Assembly (NCBI RefSeq): GCF_026427775.1
Contig: NZ_CP044532.1
Coordinates: forward strand, 3,162,001 to 3,226,000
DNA: 64,000 nt
Reading direction: 5' to 3'
Source of the DNA: Arthrobacter sp. CDRTa11
Lineage (GTDB): Bacteria > Actinomycetota > Actinomycetes > Actinomycetales > Micrococcaceae
Shown: positions 20,134-29,545 of the stretch, in pieces
Layout: each line of letters begins with the position of its first letter
Position numbering within the stretch: position 1 is the stretch's first letter
Position numbers and translations under genes: made by a program
Notes under the pieces: model-generated
Told to the model about the DNA's origin: nothing
Database searches by the model: none
Seen by the model: the letters and a program-made list of their open reading frames with translations, nothing else

Positions 20134-22767
20134 ATGGCTGAAACACATCAGGGTACAGACACGCCCTCCACCGCCCCTATCAACGTTCCGGACAAGCCTG
20201 CCCTTGAAGGGCTCGAAGCTGCCCTCACGCAGCGCTGGCTTGCCGAAGGGACCTACAAGTTCGACCCGGACACCACCCGTGACCAGGTCTACTCCATCGA
20301 CACTCCCCCGCCCACGGCGTCGGGATCGTTGCATGTAGGTCACATGTTCTCCTACACCCAGACAGACGTGCTGGCCCGATACCAGCGGATGATCGGCAAG
20401 AACGTCTTCTACCCGATGGGCTGGGACGACAACGGCCTCCCCACGGAACGCCGTGTACAGAACTACTACGGCGTGCGGTGCGACCCAGCCATCGCTTACG
20501 ACGCCAACTATCGTCCGCCGGCCCAGCCCGCCAAGAACCAGCGCGACTTCGACGTCGTCTCGCGCCGGAACTTCATCGAGCTGTGTGAAGAACTTGCTGT
20601 TGAGGACGAGAAAGTCTTCGAGAACCTGTTCCAGACTCTTGGCCTGTCCGTCGACTGGGCCCTCACGTACCGGACCATTGACGAGAACTCCCGGGCAGTC
20701 TCCCAGCGCGCCTTCCTGGCCAACCTGGCTGCCGGTGATGCCTACATGGCAGAAGCCCCCACGCTGTGGGACGTGACGTTCCGGACCGCGGTGGCCCAGG
20801 CCGAACTTGAGGACCGCGAAGTGGCCGGCGCGTATTACCGCTACCCGTTCTTCACCGAGGACGGCGAAAAGATCTATATCGAGACCACCCGCCCCGAGCT
20901 GCTGGCCGCCTGCGCCGCGCTGGTGGCCAACCCCGACGACGAACGGTACCAGCCGCTGTTCGGCAAGAAGGTCACTTCCCCGGTCTTCGGTGTTGAGGTT
21001 GAGGTCATGGCCCACCCGCTGGCCAAGGCAGACAAGGGCTCCGGCATCGCCATGGTGTGTACCTTCGGCGACCTGACCGACGTCACCTGGTGGCGTGAAC
21101 TGCAACTGCCAACGCGTGCCATCGTGGGCCGTGACGGCAGGATCGTGGGCGAGACGCCTGACTGGATCACCACCGACGCCGGCCGCGAGGCCTTCGCCGC
21201 CATCGCGGGCAAGACCGCCTTCAGCGCCAAGGAAGCAGTGGTGGAACGCCTGGCGGCGGAGGACCTCCTCGACGGCGAACCCAAAAAGATCATGCACCCG
21301 GTGAACTTCTACGAAAAGGGCGACAAGCCCCTTGAGGTGGTCACGTCACGGCAGTGGTACATCCGCAACGGCGGCCGGGACGAAGACCGGCGCGAACGCC
21401 TGATCGCGCGGGGCCATGAAATCGACTTCCATCCGGCCTTTATGCGTTCGCGCTACGAGAACTGGATCGCGGGCCTGAACGGTGACTGGCTGGTTTCCCG
21501 CCAGCGGTTCTTCGGCGTGCCCATCCCCGTCTGGTATCCGCTGGACGCCGACGGCAACCCTAACTATGACGCACCGATCGTGCCCGCTGACGAACAGCTT
21601 CCGGTAGACCCGGCCGCTGATGCAGCGCCTGGCTTCGACGAGGCCCAGCGTGATGTGCCGGGCGGCTTTACCGGCGACGCCGACATTCTGGATACCTGGG
21701 CCACGTCCTCGCTGACACCGAAGATCGTGGGCGGCTGGAGCCGGGATGCGGAACTCTTCGCCAAGGTGTTCCCGTTCGACCTTCGTCCGCAGGGCCACGA
21801 CATTATCCGCACCTGGCTGTTCTCCTCGGTGGTGCGCGCTGATGCGCTCGAGAACTCCGCGCCCTGGAAGCATGCGGCCATCTCCGGCTGGATCCTGGAC
21901 CCGGACCGCAAGAAGATGTCCAAATCCAAGGGCAACGTGGTGGTGCCCACCGACGTCCTGGAGGAGTACGGCTCAGATGCTGTGCGCTACTGGGCCGCCT
22001 CCGCAAAGCTTGGCGCCGACACTGCCTATGAGATTGCCCAGATGAAGATCGGCCGGCGCCTGGCCATCAAACTCCTGAACGCCTCCAAGTTCGTCCTGAA
22101 CCTCGGGGCCACGGAGGACTCAGTCCTGTCCGGCGACCTGTCGGTCCTGACCAATCCCCTGGACCGTGCGGTGCTGGCCCAGCTCGCAGACGTTGTGCGC
22201 CAGTCCACCAAGGCCTTTGAGAACTACGACTATGCCCGGGCCCTGCAGATCACGGAGAGCTTCTTCTGGCAGTTCACCGATGACTATGTGGAGCTCATCA
22301 AGGACCGCGCTTATGGTGCGGCCGGCGAGCAGGAACAGGCATCAGTGCTGGCTGCCTTGGCCACAAGCCTGGACACCCTGCTCAGGCTGTTCGCCCCGTT
22401 CCTGCCCTTCGCTACAGAAGAGGTGTGGGGCTGGTGGCGCAACGGCTCCGTCCACCGGGCCCAGTGGCCGGCTGCTGTGGAGATCGACGGCGACACCACC
22501 CTGCTGGCCACCGTCGGCACGGCGCTGAGCGGCGTACGCAAGGCCAAGTCCGAGGCGAAGGTCAAGCAGCGCACGGAGGTCCTGTCGGCAACCATCACCG
22601 CCACGGAATCCCTCACCACCCAGCTCAAGGCCGGGCTGGGCGACCTGAAGGCAGCCTCCAATGCCCGGGAACTGACTCTGGTTGCGGGCGACGGGGAGCT
22701 GACCGTCAGCGACGTTGTCCTTGCACCTGCCGAGGGGACCGCGCCCGCCGGATCCAGCACTGCCTGA
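20134..22767 (+). CDS. valS: Valyl-tRNA synthetase
   Basis: Charges tRNA-Val. 877 residues. HIGH-type motif HVGH near 68 (SGSLHVGHMFSYTQTD), ERRVQNYYGVRCDP, KMSKS near 593 (DRKKMSKSKGNVVVP), editing domain between, and a C-terminal region with KAKSEAKVKQRTEV. The long classical coiled-coil tail is replaced by a shorter one. No T-box or other leader element is visible in the 101 bp shared with the divergent SDR gene. A hairpin terminator follows. Confidence 0.97.
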   Translation: MAETHQGTDTPSTAPINVPDKPALEGLEAALTQRWLAEGTYKFDPDTTRDQVYSIDTPPPTASGSLHVGHMFSYTQTDVLARYQRMIGKNVFYPMGWDDNGLPTERRVQNYYGVRCDPAIAYDANYRPPAQPAKNQRDFDVVSRRNFIELCEELAVEDEKVFENLFQTLGLSVDWALTYRTIDENSRAVSQRAFLANLAAGDAYMAEAPTLWDVTFRTAVAQAELEDREVAGAYYRYPFFTEDGEKIYIETTRPELLAACAALVANPDDERYQPLFGKKVTSPVFGVEVEVMAHPLAKADKGSGIAMVCTFGDLTDVTWWRELQLPTRAIVGRDGRIVGETPDWITTDAGREAFAAIAGKTAFSAKEAVVERLAAEDLLDGEPKKIMHPVNFYEKGDKPLEVVTSRQWYIRNGGRDEDRRERLIARGHEIDFHPAFMRSRYENWIAGLNGDWLVSRQRFFGVPIPVWYPLDADGNPNYDAPIVPADEQLPVDPAADAAPGFDEAQRDVPGGFTGDADILDTWATSSLTPKIVGGWSRDAELFAKVFPFDLRPQGHDIIRTWLFSSVVRADALENSAPWKHAAISGWILDPDRKKMSKSKGNVVVPTDVLEEYGSDAVRYWAASAKLGADTAYEIAQMKIGRRLAIKLLNASKFVLNLGATEDSVLSGDLSVLTNPLDRAVLAQLADVVRQSTKAFENYDYARALQITESFFWQFTDDYVELIKDRAYGAAGEQEQASVLAALATSLDTLLRLFAPFLPFATEEVWGWWRNGSVHRAQWPAAVEIDGDTTLLATVGTALSGVRKAKSEAKVKQRTEVLSATITATESLTTQLKAGLGDLKAASNARELTLVAGDGELTVSDVVLAPAEGTAPAGSSTA

Positions 22768-22815
22768 TCGAGCACTGCCTGATCCAGGCCGGCCGCCCTG
22801 TTTGAGGGCAAAGGG

Positions 22816-22851
22816 GAAGCCCCATCAGCGTTTTGCCGTTGGTGGGGCTTC
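22816..22851 (+). terminator. Terminator downstream of valS
   Basis: GAAGCCCCA (from 22816) pairs with TGGGGCTTC (to 22851), followed by GACTTTTCG. It lies about 50 bp after the valS stop. Confidence 0.75.
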
Positions 22852-22852
22852 G

Positions 22853-23053
22853 ACTTTTCGGCCATCCGGTGACGTCTTTGATGGTCTGGCAAGATCCTCA
22901 GATCTTCAGGTCTTCCTACCTCGTCACTGGTAGCTTGTATCCGGCTTTGCCGATGGCTGCGTCGGATACATATCACTGAATCTTTGGTTCTTGCGTCCCT
23001 CTTCTTTCGAAGTGGGTAAGACCCATTCTGGTCCCGTGCATGTGCATGCGCAA
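22853..23053. other. AT-richer intergenic stretch, no gene found
   Basis: 200 bp between the valS terminator and the next gene's terminator. It is less GC-rich than its surroundings and contains the inverted repeat TGTATCCG (from about 22936) and CGGATACA (to about 22971). No convincing reading frame, tRNA or known leader; possibly a small RNA or decayed sequence. Confidence 0.35.
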
Positions 23054-23095
23054 GAGCCCCGGCAGAACTACATGAGAGTAATTCTGCCGGGGCTC
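23054..23095 (-). terminator. Terminator of the Rv2466c-like gene
   Basis: 18-bp stem, one wobble, loop of 6: GAGCCCCGGCAGAA pairs with TTCTGCCGGGGCTC. It lies 33 bp beyond the stop at 23128 on the minus strand. Confidence 0.8.
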
Positions 23096-23127
23096 CTGCC
23101 AGTGCTAAACCGCTCCCAGGCGGGACT

Positions 23128-23742
23128 TCAGTCGAACTGGGGGCGCTCGGTGCGGCTGCGCTTGATCTCAAAGAAATGCGGGTAGGAGGCCAGGGCAACG
23201 GTGGCGTCCCATAGCCCGCCGGCTTGCTCCCCGCGCGGGATGCGGGTCAGGACCGGCCCGAAGAAGGCAGTGCCGTTGAAGGCCACCACCGGAGTGCCAA
23301 CATCCTGGCCCACCAGCGAGATGCCCTCTTCGTGGCTGGCCCGGAGCTGGGCATCGAAGGCATCTGTCGTGGCAGCCTCGGCCAGCCCGGCAGGAAGGCC
23401 GCATTCAGCCAGCGCCTTGCTGATGACGATGCCGTAATCCTTCTCGCCGCCCTCATGGATCTGGGTGCCCATGGCGTCGTAAAGTGCTTTGACGACGTGA
23501 TCGCCGTGCTGCTCCTTCGCCGCGATGATGACCCGAACCGGTCCCCAGGCCTTGTCCATGGCTTCACGGTACCCGGGGTCCAGCTCGCGGCCTTCGTTAA
23601 GGACAGCAAGGCTCATGACATGCCAGACGGTCCTGATGTCGCGCACTTCTTCCACTTCGCCGATCCAGCGGGACGTAATCCAGGCGAAGGGACAGATTGG
23701 ATCGAACCAGAAGTCAGCCTGGTTGGTGGCAGTTTCAGTCAT
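23128..23742 (-). CDS. DsbA-family thiol oxidoreductase, orthologue of mycothiol-dependent Rv2466c
   Basis: 204 residues, thioredoxin fold with helical insert, cytoplasmic (no signal peptide). The sequence follows M. tuberculosis Rv2466c (mycoredoxin-2/nitroreductase) through FWFDPICPFAWITSRWI, AWGPVRV, FFGPVLTRIPRGE and SYPHFFEIKRSRTE..PQFD. The family uses mycothiol and activates nitro prodrugs. In Rv2466c, from memory, the active site is CPWC; here it is C17-P-F-A20, so the resolving cysteine is replaced by alanine. The start ATG 23742 matches the family's N-terminus. It probably works by a single-cysteine mycothiol mechanism or another chemistry. Confidence 0.9.
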   Translation of the reverse strand: MTETATNQADFWFDPICPFAWITSRWIGEVEEVRDIRTVWHVMSLAVLNEGRELDPGYREAMDKAWGPVRVIIAAKEQHGDHVVKALYDAMGTQIHEGGEKDYGIVISKALAECGLPAGLAEAATTDAFDAQLRASHEEGISLVGQDVGTPVVAFNGTAFFGPVLTRIPRGEQAGGLWDATVALASYPHFFEIKRSRTERPQFD

Positions 23743-23829
23743 GGGTAATTTCCTCCGGGGACGCGGACGGGACACAGTGGAGATGCGGGATGGACGTCAG
23801 GGCGACCGCTGGAACTCGCCGCGGCCAGG

Positions 23830-25110
23830 TCAGGCTGATTTACGGCGCTTCGTTTCATGCGGAATCATGGTGGGCTCAGCCTTGCTGAGCACCACGTCAG
23901 CGGTGATGACGACGCTGGCGACGTCCTCACGGCTCGGGAGATCGAACATGACCGGCAGCAGGACTTCCTCCATGATGGCACGCAGGCCACGGGCACCGGT
24001 ACCGCGCTCAAGGGCCTGATCGGCGATGGAGTCCAGGGCGTCGTCGTCGAAAAGCAGTTCCACGCCGTCGATCTGAAACATCTTCTGGTATTGCTTGACC
24101 AGGGCGTTCTTGGGTGTGGAGAGGATCTGGATGAGGGCCTCGCGGTCCAGGCTGGATACCGTGGTGATCACTGGCAGCCGGCCGATGAACTCGGGAATGA
24201 GCCCGAATTTCAGCAGGTCCTCCGGCATGACTTCACCGTAGGAGTCCACCTTGTTGCTGGCATCGTTGAGCGGGGCTCCGAAACCGATGCCCTTCCGCCC
24301 GGAGCGGGATCCGATGATCTCTTCCAGGCCTGCGAAGGCCCCCGCCACGATGAACAGGACATTGGTGGTGTCGATCTGGATGAATTCCTGGTGCGGATGC
24401 TTCCGGCCGCCCTGCGGCGGTACCGAGGCGACGGTGCCTTCGAGGATCTTCAGTAGCGCCTGCTGGACGCCTTCCCCGGAAACGTCCCGGGTGATGGACG
24501 GGTTTTCGCTCTTCCGGGAAATCTTGTCGATCTCATCGATGTAGATGATGCCTTGTTCGGCTTTTTTGACGTCGTAATCCGCGGCCTGGATGAGCTTGAG
24601 CAGGATGTTCTCCACATCCTCGCCCACATAGCCGGCCTCGGTCAGGGCTGTGGCGTCGGCCACCGCGAACGGCACGTTGAGCCGGCGGGCAAGCGTCTGC
24701 GCCAGATACGTCTTGCCGCAGCCTGTGGGGCCGATCAGGAGGATGTTTGATTTGGCGATTTCGACGTCGTCGTGGTGGCCGCCGTCGGCGAGGCTGCCGC
24801 TCTTCGGGGCGTGGCCTGCCTGGATCCTTTTGTAATGGTTGTAAACGGCGACGGCGAGGGAGCGCTTGGCAGGTTCCTGGCCAATGACGTATTCCTGCAG
24901 GAAGTCGAAGATCTCGCGGGGCTTGGGCAGTTCAAAACTTCCCAGATCGGCGACTTCCGCGAGTTCTTCCTCAATGATCTCGTTGCAGAGTTCAATGCAT
25001 TCATCGCAGATGTAGACACCGGGCCCGGCAATGAGCTTCCGCACCTGCTTCTGGCTCTTTCCGCAGAAAGAACACTTCAGCAGATCCGTGCTCTCGCCAA
25101 TCCGAGCCAT
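23830..25110 (-). CDS. clpX: ATP-dependent Clp protease ATP-binding subunit ClpX
   Basis: AAA+ unfoldase that feeds substrates to ClpP. 426 residues. N-terminal zinc-binding domain with C13, C16, C35 and C38; Walker A GPTGCGKT at 127-134; Walker [11 protein letters not shown]; the ClpP-contacting IGF loop in RKGIGFG; sensor 2 [11 protein letters not shown] 25110 is chosen because the protein then begins MARIGEST, the normal actinobacterial start. It lies 174 bp after clpP2 and completes the clpP1-clpP2-clpX set. Confidence 0.98.
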   Translation of the reverse strand: MARIGESTDLLKCSFCGKSQKQVRKLIAGPGVYICDECIELCNEIIEEELAEVADLGSFELPKPREIFDFLQEYVIGQEPAKRSLAVAVYNHYKRIQAGHAPKSGSLADGGHHDDVEIAKSNILLIGPTGCGKTYLAQTLARRLNVPFAVADATALTEAGYVGEDVENILLKLIQAADYDVKKAEQGIIYIDEIDKISRKSENPSITRDVSGEGVQQALLKILEGTVASVPPQGGRKHPHQEFIQIDTTNVLFIVAGAFAGLEEIIGSRSGRKGIGFGAPLNDASNKVDSYGEVMPEDLLKFGLIPEFIGRLPVITTVSSLDREALIQILSTPKNALVKQYQKMFQIDGVELLFDDDALDSIADQALERGTGARGLRAIMEEVLLPVMFDLPSREDVASVVITADVVLSKAEPTMIPHETKRRKSA

Positions 25111-25284
25111 ATGTGAACCCCTTAGTATCTTGCTGCCAGGCAGCTTTGCACCGTTGCTGGAATCAAGACCGCCTGGGAGGACCGCCATGACAACATCCAC
25201 TCTAAGTCACTTTGGGCACCAAGGGTGGAAAGCGAAGGCCGGTGCGGCCTAAATGAAGTGGGCCGCACCGGCACGAAGAGGTGA

Positions 25285-25944
25285 TTACCTGGTAATCGCC
25301 TGCGGCTTGATCTTGCGTGAGTCAAGCACCTGGTCAATCAGGCCGTAGTTCATGGCCTCCTCTGCCGTCAGGATCTTGTCGCGCTCGATGTCGTTGTTGA
25401 CCTGCTCGGAGGTCCGGCCCGAGTGGTGCGCCAGGGTGTCCTCAAGCCAGGAACGCATCCGCATGACTTCCGCAGCCTGGATCTCCAGGTCTGACGCCTG
25501 GCCGCCCTGGCCGCCGGAGAGTGCAGGCTGGTGGATGAGGACCCGTGCGTTCGGAAGGGCCAGCCGCTTGCCCGGCGTGCCCGCCGCGAGGAGGACCGCC
25601 GCAGCACTGGCAGCCTGGCCCAGGCAGACCGTCTGGATCTCGGGGCGGATGTACTGCATGGTGTCGTAAATCGCCGTCATTGCGGTGAAGGAACCGCCCG
25701 GCGAATTGATGTAGAGGGTGATGTCTCGGTCCGGGTCCGTGGATTCCAGGACCAGCAACTGGGCCATGACGTCGTCAGCGGAGGCATCGTCCACCTGGAC
25801 ACCGAGGAAAATGATGCGGTCCTCGAAGAGCTTGGTGTAGGGGTCCTGGCGCTTGAAGCCGTAGGGCGTGCGTTCCTCGAACTGGGGAAGTACGTAGCGG
25901 CTGGTCGGAAGGTTACCGGCAGTCGATCCGAAGTTGTAGGTCAT
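25285..25944 (-). CDS. clpP2: ATP-dependent Clp protease proteolytic subunit 2
   Basis: Serine peptidase ring subunit, working with ClpP1 and ClpX/ClpC. 219 residues. Catalytic triad S113 (GQAASAAAV), H138 (LIHQP) and D189 (ERDK). ATG 25944 gives [10 protein letters not shown], as in actinobacterial ClpP2; the longer frame is clpP1 in the wrong frame. It follows clpP1 by 37 bp and is probably co-transcribed with it. The motif around Ser differs from ClpP1 (GLAASMGQ), as expected for the paralogous pair. Confidence 0.97.
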   Translation of the reverse strand: MTYNFGSTAGNLPTSRYVLPQFEERTPYGFKRQDPYTKLFEDRIIFLGVQVDDASADDVMAQLLVLESTDPDRDITLYINSPGGSFTAMTAIYDTMQYIRPEIQTVCLGQAASAAAVLLAAGTPGKRLALPNARVLIHQPALSGGQGGQASDLEIQAAEVMRMRSWLEDTLAHHSGRTSEQVNNDIERDKILTAEEAMNYGLIDQVLDSRKIKPQAITR

Positions 25945-25981
25945 TTTGTTGCTCCTGATCTGAGTTTTCGAAAGTGCCGGG

Positions 25982-26632
25982 TTATTTCTCGGATGCCGAT
26001 TCACCTGATGATCCGTTGGCGGTTCCGCCGCCGCCGGAAACGGATCCGGCGTGGGCCGCAATCTTGTCGAAGAAGCCGTATTCGAGGGCCTCGGTGGCCG
26101 TGAACCACTTGTCACGGTCGTTGTCCTTGAGGATGGTCTCCACGGTCTGGCCGGTCTGCTCGGCGGTAAGGTCCGCCATGACCTTTTTCATGTGGAGGAT
26201 CAGTTCAGCCTGGATCTTGATGTCCGACGCGGTGCCGCCGATGCCGCCGGAGGGCTGGTGCATCAGGACGCGGGCGTTGGGAGTGGCATAGCGCTTTCCC
26301 TTGGTACCGGAGGAGAGCAGGAACTGGCCCATGGATGCGGCAAGCCCGGTGGCCACTGTCACGACGTCGTTGGGGATGAACTGCATGGTGTCATAGATGG
26401 CCATGCCTGCCGTGACGGAACCGCCGGGAGAGTTGATGTAGAGGTAAATGTCCTTTTCCGGATTCTCGGCGGACAGGAGCAGCAGCTGGGAGCAGATGGC
26501 GTTTGCGTTGTCATCGCGCACCTCGGAGCCGAGCCAGATGATCCGTTCCTTGAGGAGGCGGTTGTAGATGTAGTTATCCTGGGTTGCCGGATCGACAGTG
26601 GCCATCCGTGGGGCCTCGGGGTGCTGTGACAT
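25982..26632 (-). CDS. clpP1: ATP-dependent Clp protease proteolytic subunit 1
   Basis: 216 residues. Triad S100 (GLAASMGQ), H125 (LMHQPSGG) and D174 (NDRD). Actinobacterial ClpP1 and ClpP2 form a mixed tetradecamer; both are normally needed for activity. It ends in a Gly/Ser-rich tail. AGAGG lies nine bases before ATG 26632. It starts the clpP1-clpP2 unit, with two ClgR-type boxes upstream, so induction by ClgR under protein-folding stress is likely. Confidence 0.97.
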   Translation of the reverse strand: MSQHPEAPRMATVDPATQDNYIYNRLLKERIIWLGSEVRDDNANAICSQLLLLSAENPEKDIYLYINSPGGSVTAGMAIYDTMQFIPNDVVTVATGLAASMGQFLLSSGTKGKRYATPNARVLMHQPSGGIGGTASDIKIQAELILHMKKVMADLTAEQTGQTVETILKDNDRDKWFTATEALEYGFFDKIAAHAGSVSGGGGTANGSSGESASEK

Positions 26633-26684
26633 GTGTACTTACCTCTCGCTGGTGACGGTGACATCACTGAACTTCACTACTTGG

Positions 26685-26742
26685 ACACTAACCGTTTTGG
26701 GGGTCGATTTGTTCGCCGGAATCGCGCTGTTCGCTGACGGCG
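26685..26742 (-). promoter_or_regulatory. clpP1 promoter with tandem ClgR-type boxes
   Basis: Plus-strand GTTCGC-N5-GCG at 26729-26742 is an exact match to the ClgR box described for Streptomyces clp genes; GTTCGC-N5-TCG at 26711-26724 is a near match. A -10-like TAGTGT (minus) lies at 26690-26685, placing the boxes at and just upstream of the -35 position, as expected for an activator. Confidence 0.6.
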
Positions 26743-26785
26743 CACGATCCCGGCGCAGCCGATGAAGCGGGGCGGTTAAAGCAGG

Positions 26786-26815
26786 CAGCCCCCGGACCGC
26801 AGGGTCCAGGGGCTG
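26786..26815 (-). terminator. Terminator of tig
   Basis: CAGCCCCCGGACC pairs with GGTCCAGGGGCTG, one G-U on the minus strand, short loop. It lies 25 bp beyond the tig stop and upstream of the clpP1 promoter. Confidence 0.8.
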
Positions 26816-26839
26816 GTGCAATGGCAATGCCGGTGCGTG

Positions 26840-28237
26840 CTAGAACTTCACGGCAGCGGGATCGTCGTTGGCTACAGTTTCGGTCTTTGCCTCTTCGTCG
26901 GAGACACCGGCGTCCTCAGCCTCCACCACGGGAGCCTCTTCTTCGCCGCCGGGGCGGACGAAGTCGCTGAGGTCAACGGTCTTGCCGTCGGTGTCGGTGA
27001 CAGTTGCCTGGCCCAGGACCACGGCCAGCGCCTTGCGGCGGCGGACCTCAGAGACCATCATGGGGACCTGGCCGCTCTGGTCGATGATCTGCGCGAACTG
27101 GTTCGGGTCCATGCCGTACTGGCTGGCAGTGGAGACGATGTAGTCGATCAGCTCATTCTGGCTGACGTTGACTTCTTCCTTCTCAGCAATGGCGTCAAGG
27201 ATGATTTCGTTCTGGAAAGCGCGGGCCGTGTTGGCCTTGACCTCTTCGCGGTGCTCCTCTGTGTCGTGCTCGCCTTCACCGTGGTCGTTGCCCTCCTTGA
27301 AGTGGGCCTCGAGCTGCTCTTCGACGACGGAGTCCGGAACCGGAACCTCAACCAGCTCAACGAGCTTGTCCAGGACCTTGTCACGTGCCTCGACGCCCTG
27401 CTCAACAATCTTGGAGTCAGCGGCCTGCTTGGCCAGGTCCTCGCGGAGTTCGGCGAGGGTATCGAATTCCGATGCCAGCTGCGCGAAGTCGTCGTCGGCC
27501 TCAGGAAGCTCGCGCTCCTTGACGGCCTTCAGGACAACCTTGACCTGTGCGGCTTCACCAGCGTGCTCGCCGCCCACCAGGGTGGTGTCGAAGATGGCGT
27601 CCTCGTCGGCGCTGAGGCCGGTGACGGCTTCGTCCAGGCCTTCGAGCATGGTGCCGGCGCCTACCTGGTAGGACAGGCCGGAAGCCGAGTCAACCTCTGC
27701 ACCGTCAACCGTGGCAGTGATGTCGATGGTGAGGAAGTCGCCGTCGGCCGCAGGGCGGTCTACGGACTTGAGGGTGCCAAAGCGGCCACGCAGTTCATCC
27801 AGTGCCTTGTCAACGTCTTCGTCAGAAGACTCTGCCGCCGCAACCTCAACCTTGATGCCGGCGTAGTCAGGCAGCTCGATCTCGGGGCGGACGTCAACCT
27901 CGGCGTGGAACTTCAGCTCGCCGTCGGTGGACGTGGGGTCCGGTACTTCGGTGATCTCAACCTCGGGACGGCTCAGCGGGCGGATGCCTGATTCCTGTAC
28001 CGCGGCCTGGTACCAGCCGTTGAGGCCTTCATTGATGGCGGTCTCCAGGACGTAGCCGCGGCCAACGCGCTGATCGATCAGCTTGGAGGGGACCTTGCCC
28101 TTACGGAAGCCAGGGACCTGGATCTGCGAAGCAACAGTCTTGTATGCCTCGTCGATGCTGGGCTTCAATTCCTCAAAGGGGACCTCAACATTGAGCTTGA
28201 CCCGCGTGGGGGTGAGGTTCTCGACAGCGCTCTTCAC
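26840..28237 (-). CDS. tig: Trigger factor
   Basis: Ribosome-associated chaperone and peptidyl-prolyl isomerase. 465 residues. The N-terminal ribosome-binding domain has [14 protein letters not shown] (signature FRxGKxP) near 43-56; the FKBP domain follows about 150-240; then the helical substrate-binding domain. The C-terminus is an acidic Glu/Ala tail. It lies upstream of clpP1P2 on the same strand, the standard tig-clpP-clpX order, but a terminator and a separate promoter divide it from clpP1. Confidence 0.97.
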   Translation of the reverse strand: MKSAVENLTPTRVKLNVEVPFEELKPSIDEAYKTVASQIQVPGFRKGKVPSKLIDQRVGRGYVLETAINEGLNGWYQAAVQESGIRPLSRPEVEITEVPDPTSTDGELKFHAEVDVRPEIELPDYAGIKVEVAAAESSDEDVDKALDELRGRFGTLKSVDRPAADGDFLTIDITATVDGAEVDSASGLSYQVGAGTMLEGLDEAVTGLSADEDAIFDTTLVGGEHAGEAAQVKVVLKAVKERELPEADDDFAQLASEFDTLAELREDLAKQAADSKIVEQGVEARDKVLDKLVELVEVPVPDSVVEEQLEAHFKEGNDHGEGEHDTEEHREEVKANTARAFQNEIILDAIAEKEEVNVSQNELIDYIVSTASQYGMDPNQFAQIIDQSGQVPMMVSEVRRRKALAVVLGQATVTDTDGKTVDLSDFVRPGGEEEAPVVEAEDAGVSDEEAKTETVANDDPAAVKF

Positions 28238-28317
28238 GGTCTAAGTACTCCTGGGTTTGTTGGATGGATTCTGCAAACGCAATGTTTTGTCCAGGCCGTG
28301 TGGTCCGGGCCGCAGAG

Positions 28318-28392
28318 TCGGGGTGACAGGATTTGAACCTGCGACTTCCTGCTCCCAAAGCAGGCGCTCTAGCCAAGCTGAGCTACACCCCG
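28318..28392 (-). tRNA. tRNA-Pro (TGG)
   Basis: The acceptor stem CGGGGTG/CACCCCG closes a 75-nt cloverleaf. The anticodon arm CTGCTTTGGGAGCAG gives anticodon TGG; the T arm has GGTTCAAATCC. The 3' CCA is not encoded. Confidence 0.97.
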
Positions 28393-28553
28393 TAAGTGCA
28401 CAGGCAAGTCTACGGTCATACCGGCCGTGTTTGCACATTTGACACTTGGGGTATGAATTAGGTTTAGTTGTATCCGGCTTGAACAGCCAGCCCGGAAGAA
28501 ACGCAGACACCAGGAAAAGCAGCAAAAAGCTAGACTGGAACTGCAGTTCCCCC

Positions 28554-28627
28554 GGGGACGTAGCTTAATGGTAAAGCCTCAGTCTTCCAAACTGATTACG
28601 CGGGTTCGATTCCCGTCGTCCCCTCCA
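28554..28627 (+). tRNA. tRNA-Gly (TCC), CCA encoded
   Basis: Acceptor GGGGACG/CGTCCCC, anticodon loop CTTCCAA giving TCC, T arm GGGTTCGATTCCC. T73 and CCA are encoded (28624-28627). A -10-like TAGACT lies at 28531-28536. Divergent from tRNA-Pro. Confidence 0.97.
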
Positions 28628-28655
28628 GCAGATATTCGTTCAGCAGATATTCGTC
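28626..28655. repeat. 15-bp direct tandem repeat at the tRNA-Gly 3' end
   Basis: CAGCAGATATTCGTT (28626-28640) is followed by CAGCAGATATTCGTC (28641-28655). The first copy includes the last two bases of the encoded CCA. No integrase or distal copy is visible, so it is not called an att site. Confidence 0.7.
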
Positions 28656-28680
28656 CAAGGGCGAAAGCGCAAGGACGAAA

Positions 28681-28711
28681 ACGAAGGGCCCCTCACCGAG
28701 GGGCCCTTCGT
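28681..28711 (+). terminator. Terminator of tRNA-Gly
   Basis: Perfect 14-bp stem ACGAAGGGCCCCTC/GAGGGGCCCTTCGT, 3-nt loop, followed by CGTTTTGG. Confidence 0.9.
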
Positions 28712-28786
28712 CGTTTTGGCGTGCATGGCAGGGAGTGCACCGCGGAAAGTCACGATTAGCAACCGGAGGGAAAAGCCAGCAAGCTC

Positions 28787-29545
28787 ATGAGGGGGCTTGT
28801 GGAGGGGGACGCACGTAACGCACTTCGCCGGACAGAAAGGCCAGGCAATTCCGTGCCAAAACCAAAGAGGCAACCCAATTCCTTGATCCAGAAGTACTTC
28901 AGGATCAACCCCGCCGGTTCAGGCGCGGGGGGCCTGGGCGAGCCCAAGCCTGTGGAGCCGGCCTCACGGCACAACGGGGTGCCGGTCCTCGGCCCTGACC
29001 AGGCCTTTGTGATGAAGCAAGGAACCACTTACCATACGGACTGGTGCCAGGCCGTGGCCGACAAATGGGACCACGCACCCAGGGGGCTGCTGGTGACGCT
29101 GTTGGCGGACATCGGGGCGAGGACTCCGTGCACGGACTGCGATCGGCCCAGGAAGACACGCGGAGTGCCGTCTGCGCGGGCGGACAGGCTGCCGCCCCCG
29201 CTCCTCGCGGAAGCCCTGCCGCCTGATGCCACGATCCCGCTGAGGGTTATCGGCGTTGCCCATGGAATTCTCTTCCTGGCGGCCGGTGTGGAGTATCAGG
29301 AAGTCCTCCGGAACACAGCTGTGGAGCCTGCCACCATGCTGTTCGTGGACGGGCGGCGGGACGGCATGGTGGTGCGGCTGGACGCCGTTCACGGCGAACC
29401 ACGCCTGACAGTCCAACTGGACCCCCGGGCTACGTTCCGGGATGGACCGTACCACCTGCGGCTGCGTCGTCCGCTGCTCCGATCGGCCACCAAAGCCTAC
29501 GCCGTGGATTCCGTTGAACCGGCGTTCCGGAGCAACTCCGCCTAG
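28787..29545 (+). CDS. Hypothetical protein with central Cys-containing segment
   Basis: I do not recognise this 252-residue protein. Visible parts: a basic, poorly ordered N-terminus (about 1-65); a segment with VMKQGTTYHTDWCQAVADKW and, 20 residues later, TPCTDCD, which together place three cysteines and a histidine where they could bind a metal; a Pro-rich linker; and a beta-rich C-terminal part. No signal peptide or membrane segment. The GTG at 28853 (MPKPKRQPNSLI) has AGG seven bases upstream and may be the true start. Its end overlaps the convergent Nei gene by 4 bp. Coding bias is normal for the region. Confidence 0.7.
   Translation: MRGLVEGDARNALRRTERPGNSVPKPKRQPNSLIQKYFRINPAGSGAGGLGEPKPVEPASRHNGVPVLGPDQAFVMKQGTTYHTDWCQAVADKWDHAPRGLLVTLLADIGARTPCTDCDRPRKTRGVPSARADRLPPPLLAEALPPDATIPLRVIGVAHGILFLAAGVEYQEVLRNTAVEPATMLFVDGRRDGMVVRLDAVHGEPRLTVQLDPRATFRDGPYHLRLRRPLLRSATKAYAVDSVEPAFRSNSA

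Noticed and set aside
22753..22782. 15-bp duplication at the valS stop
   Set aside because: Two short copies of AGCACTGCCTGA are present, but they only duplicate the stop region and have no visible effect.
28626..28655. Possible phage attachment site at tRNA-Gly
   Set aside because: Direct repeat is tandem, not flanking an island, and no integrase or phage gene is in the window.
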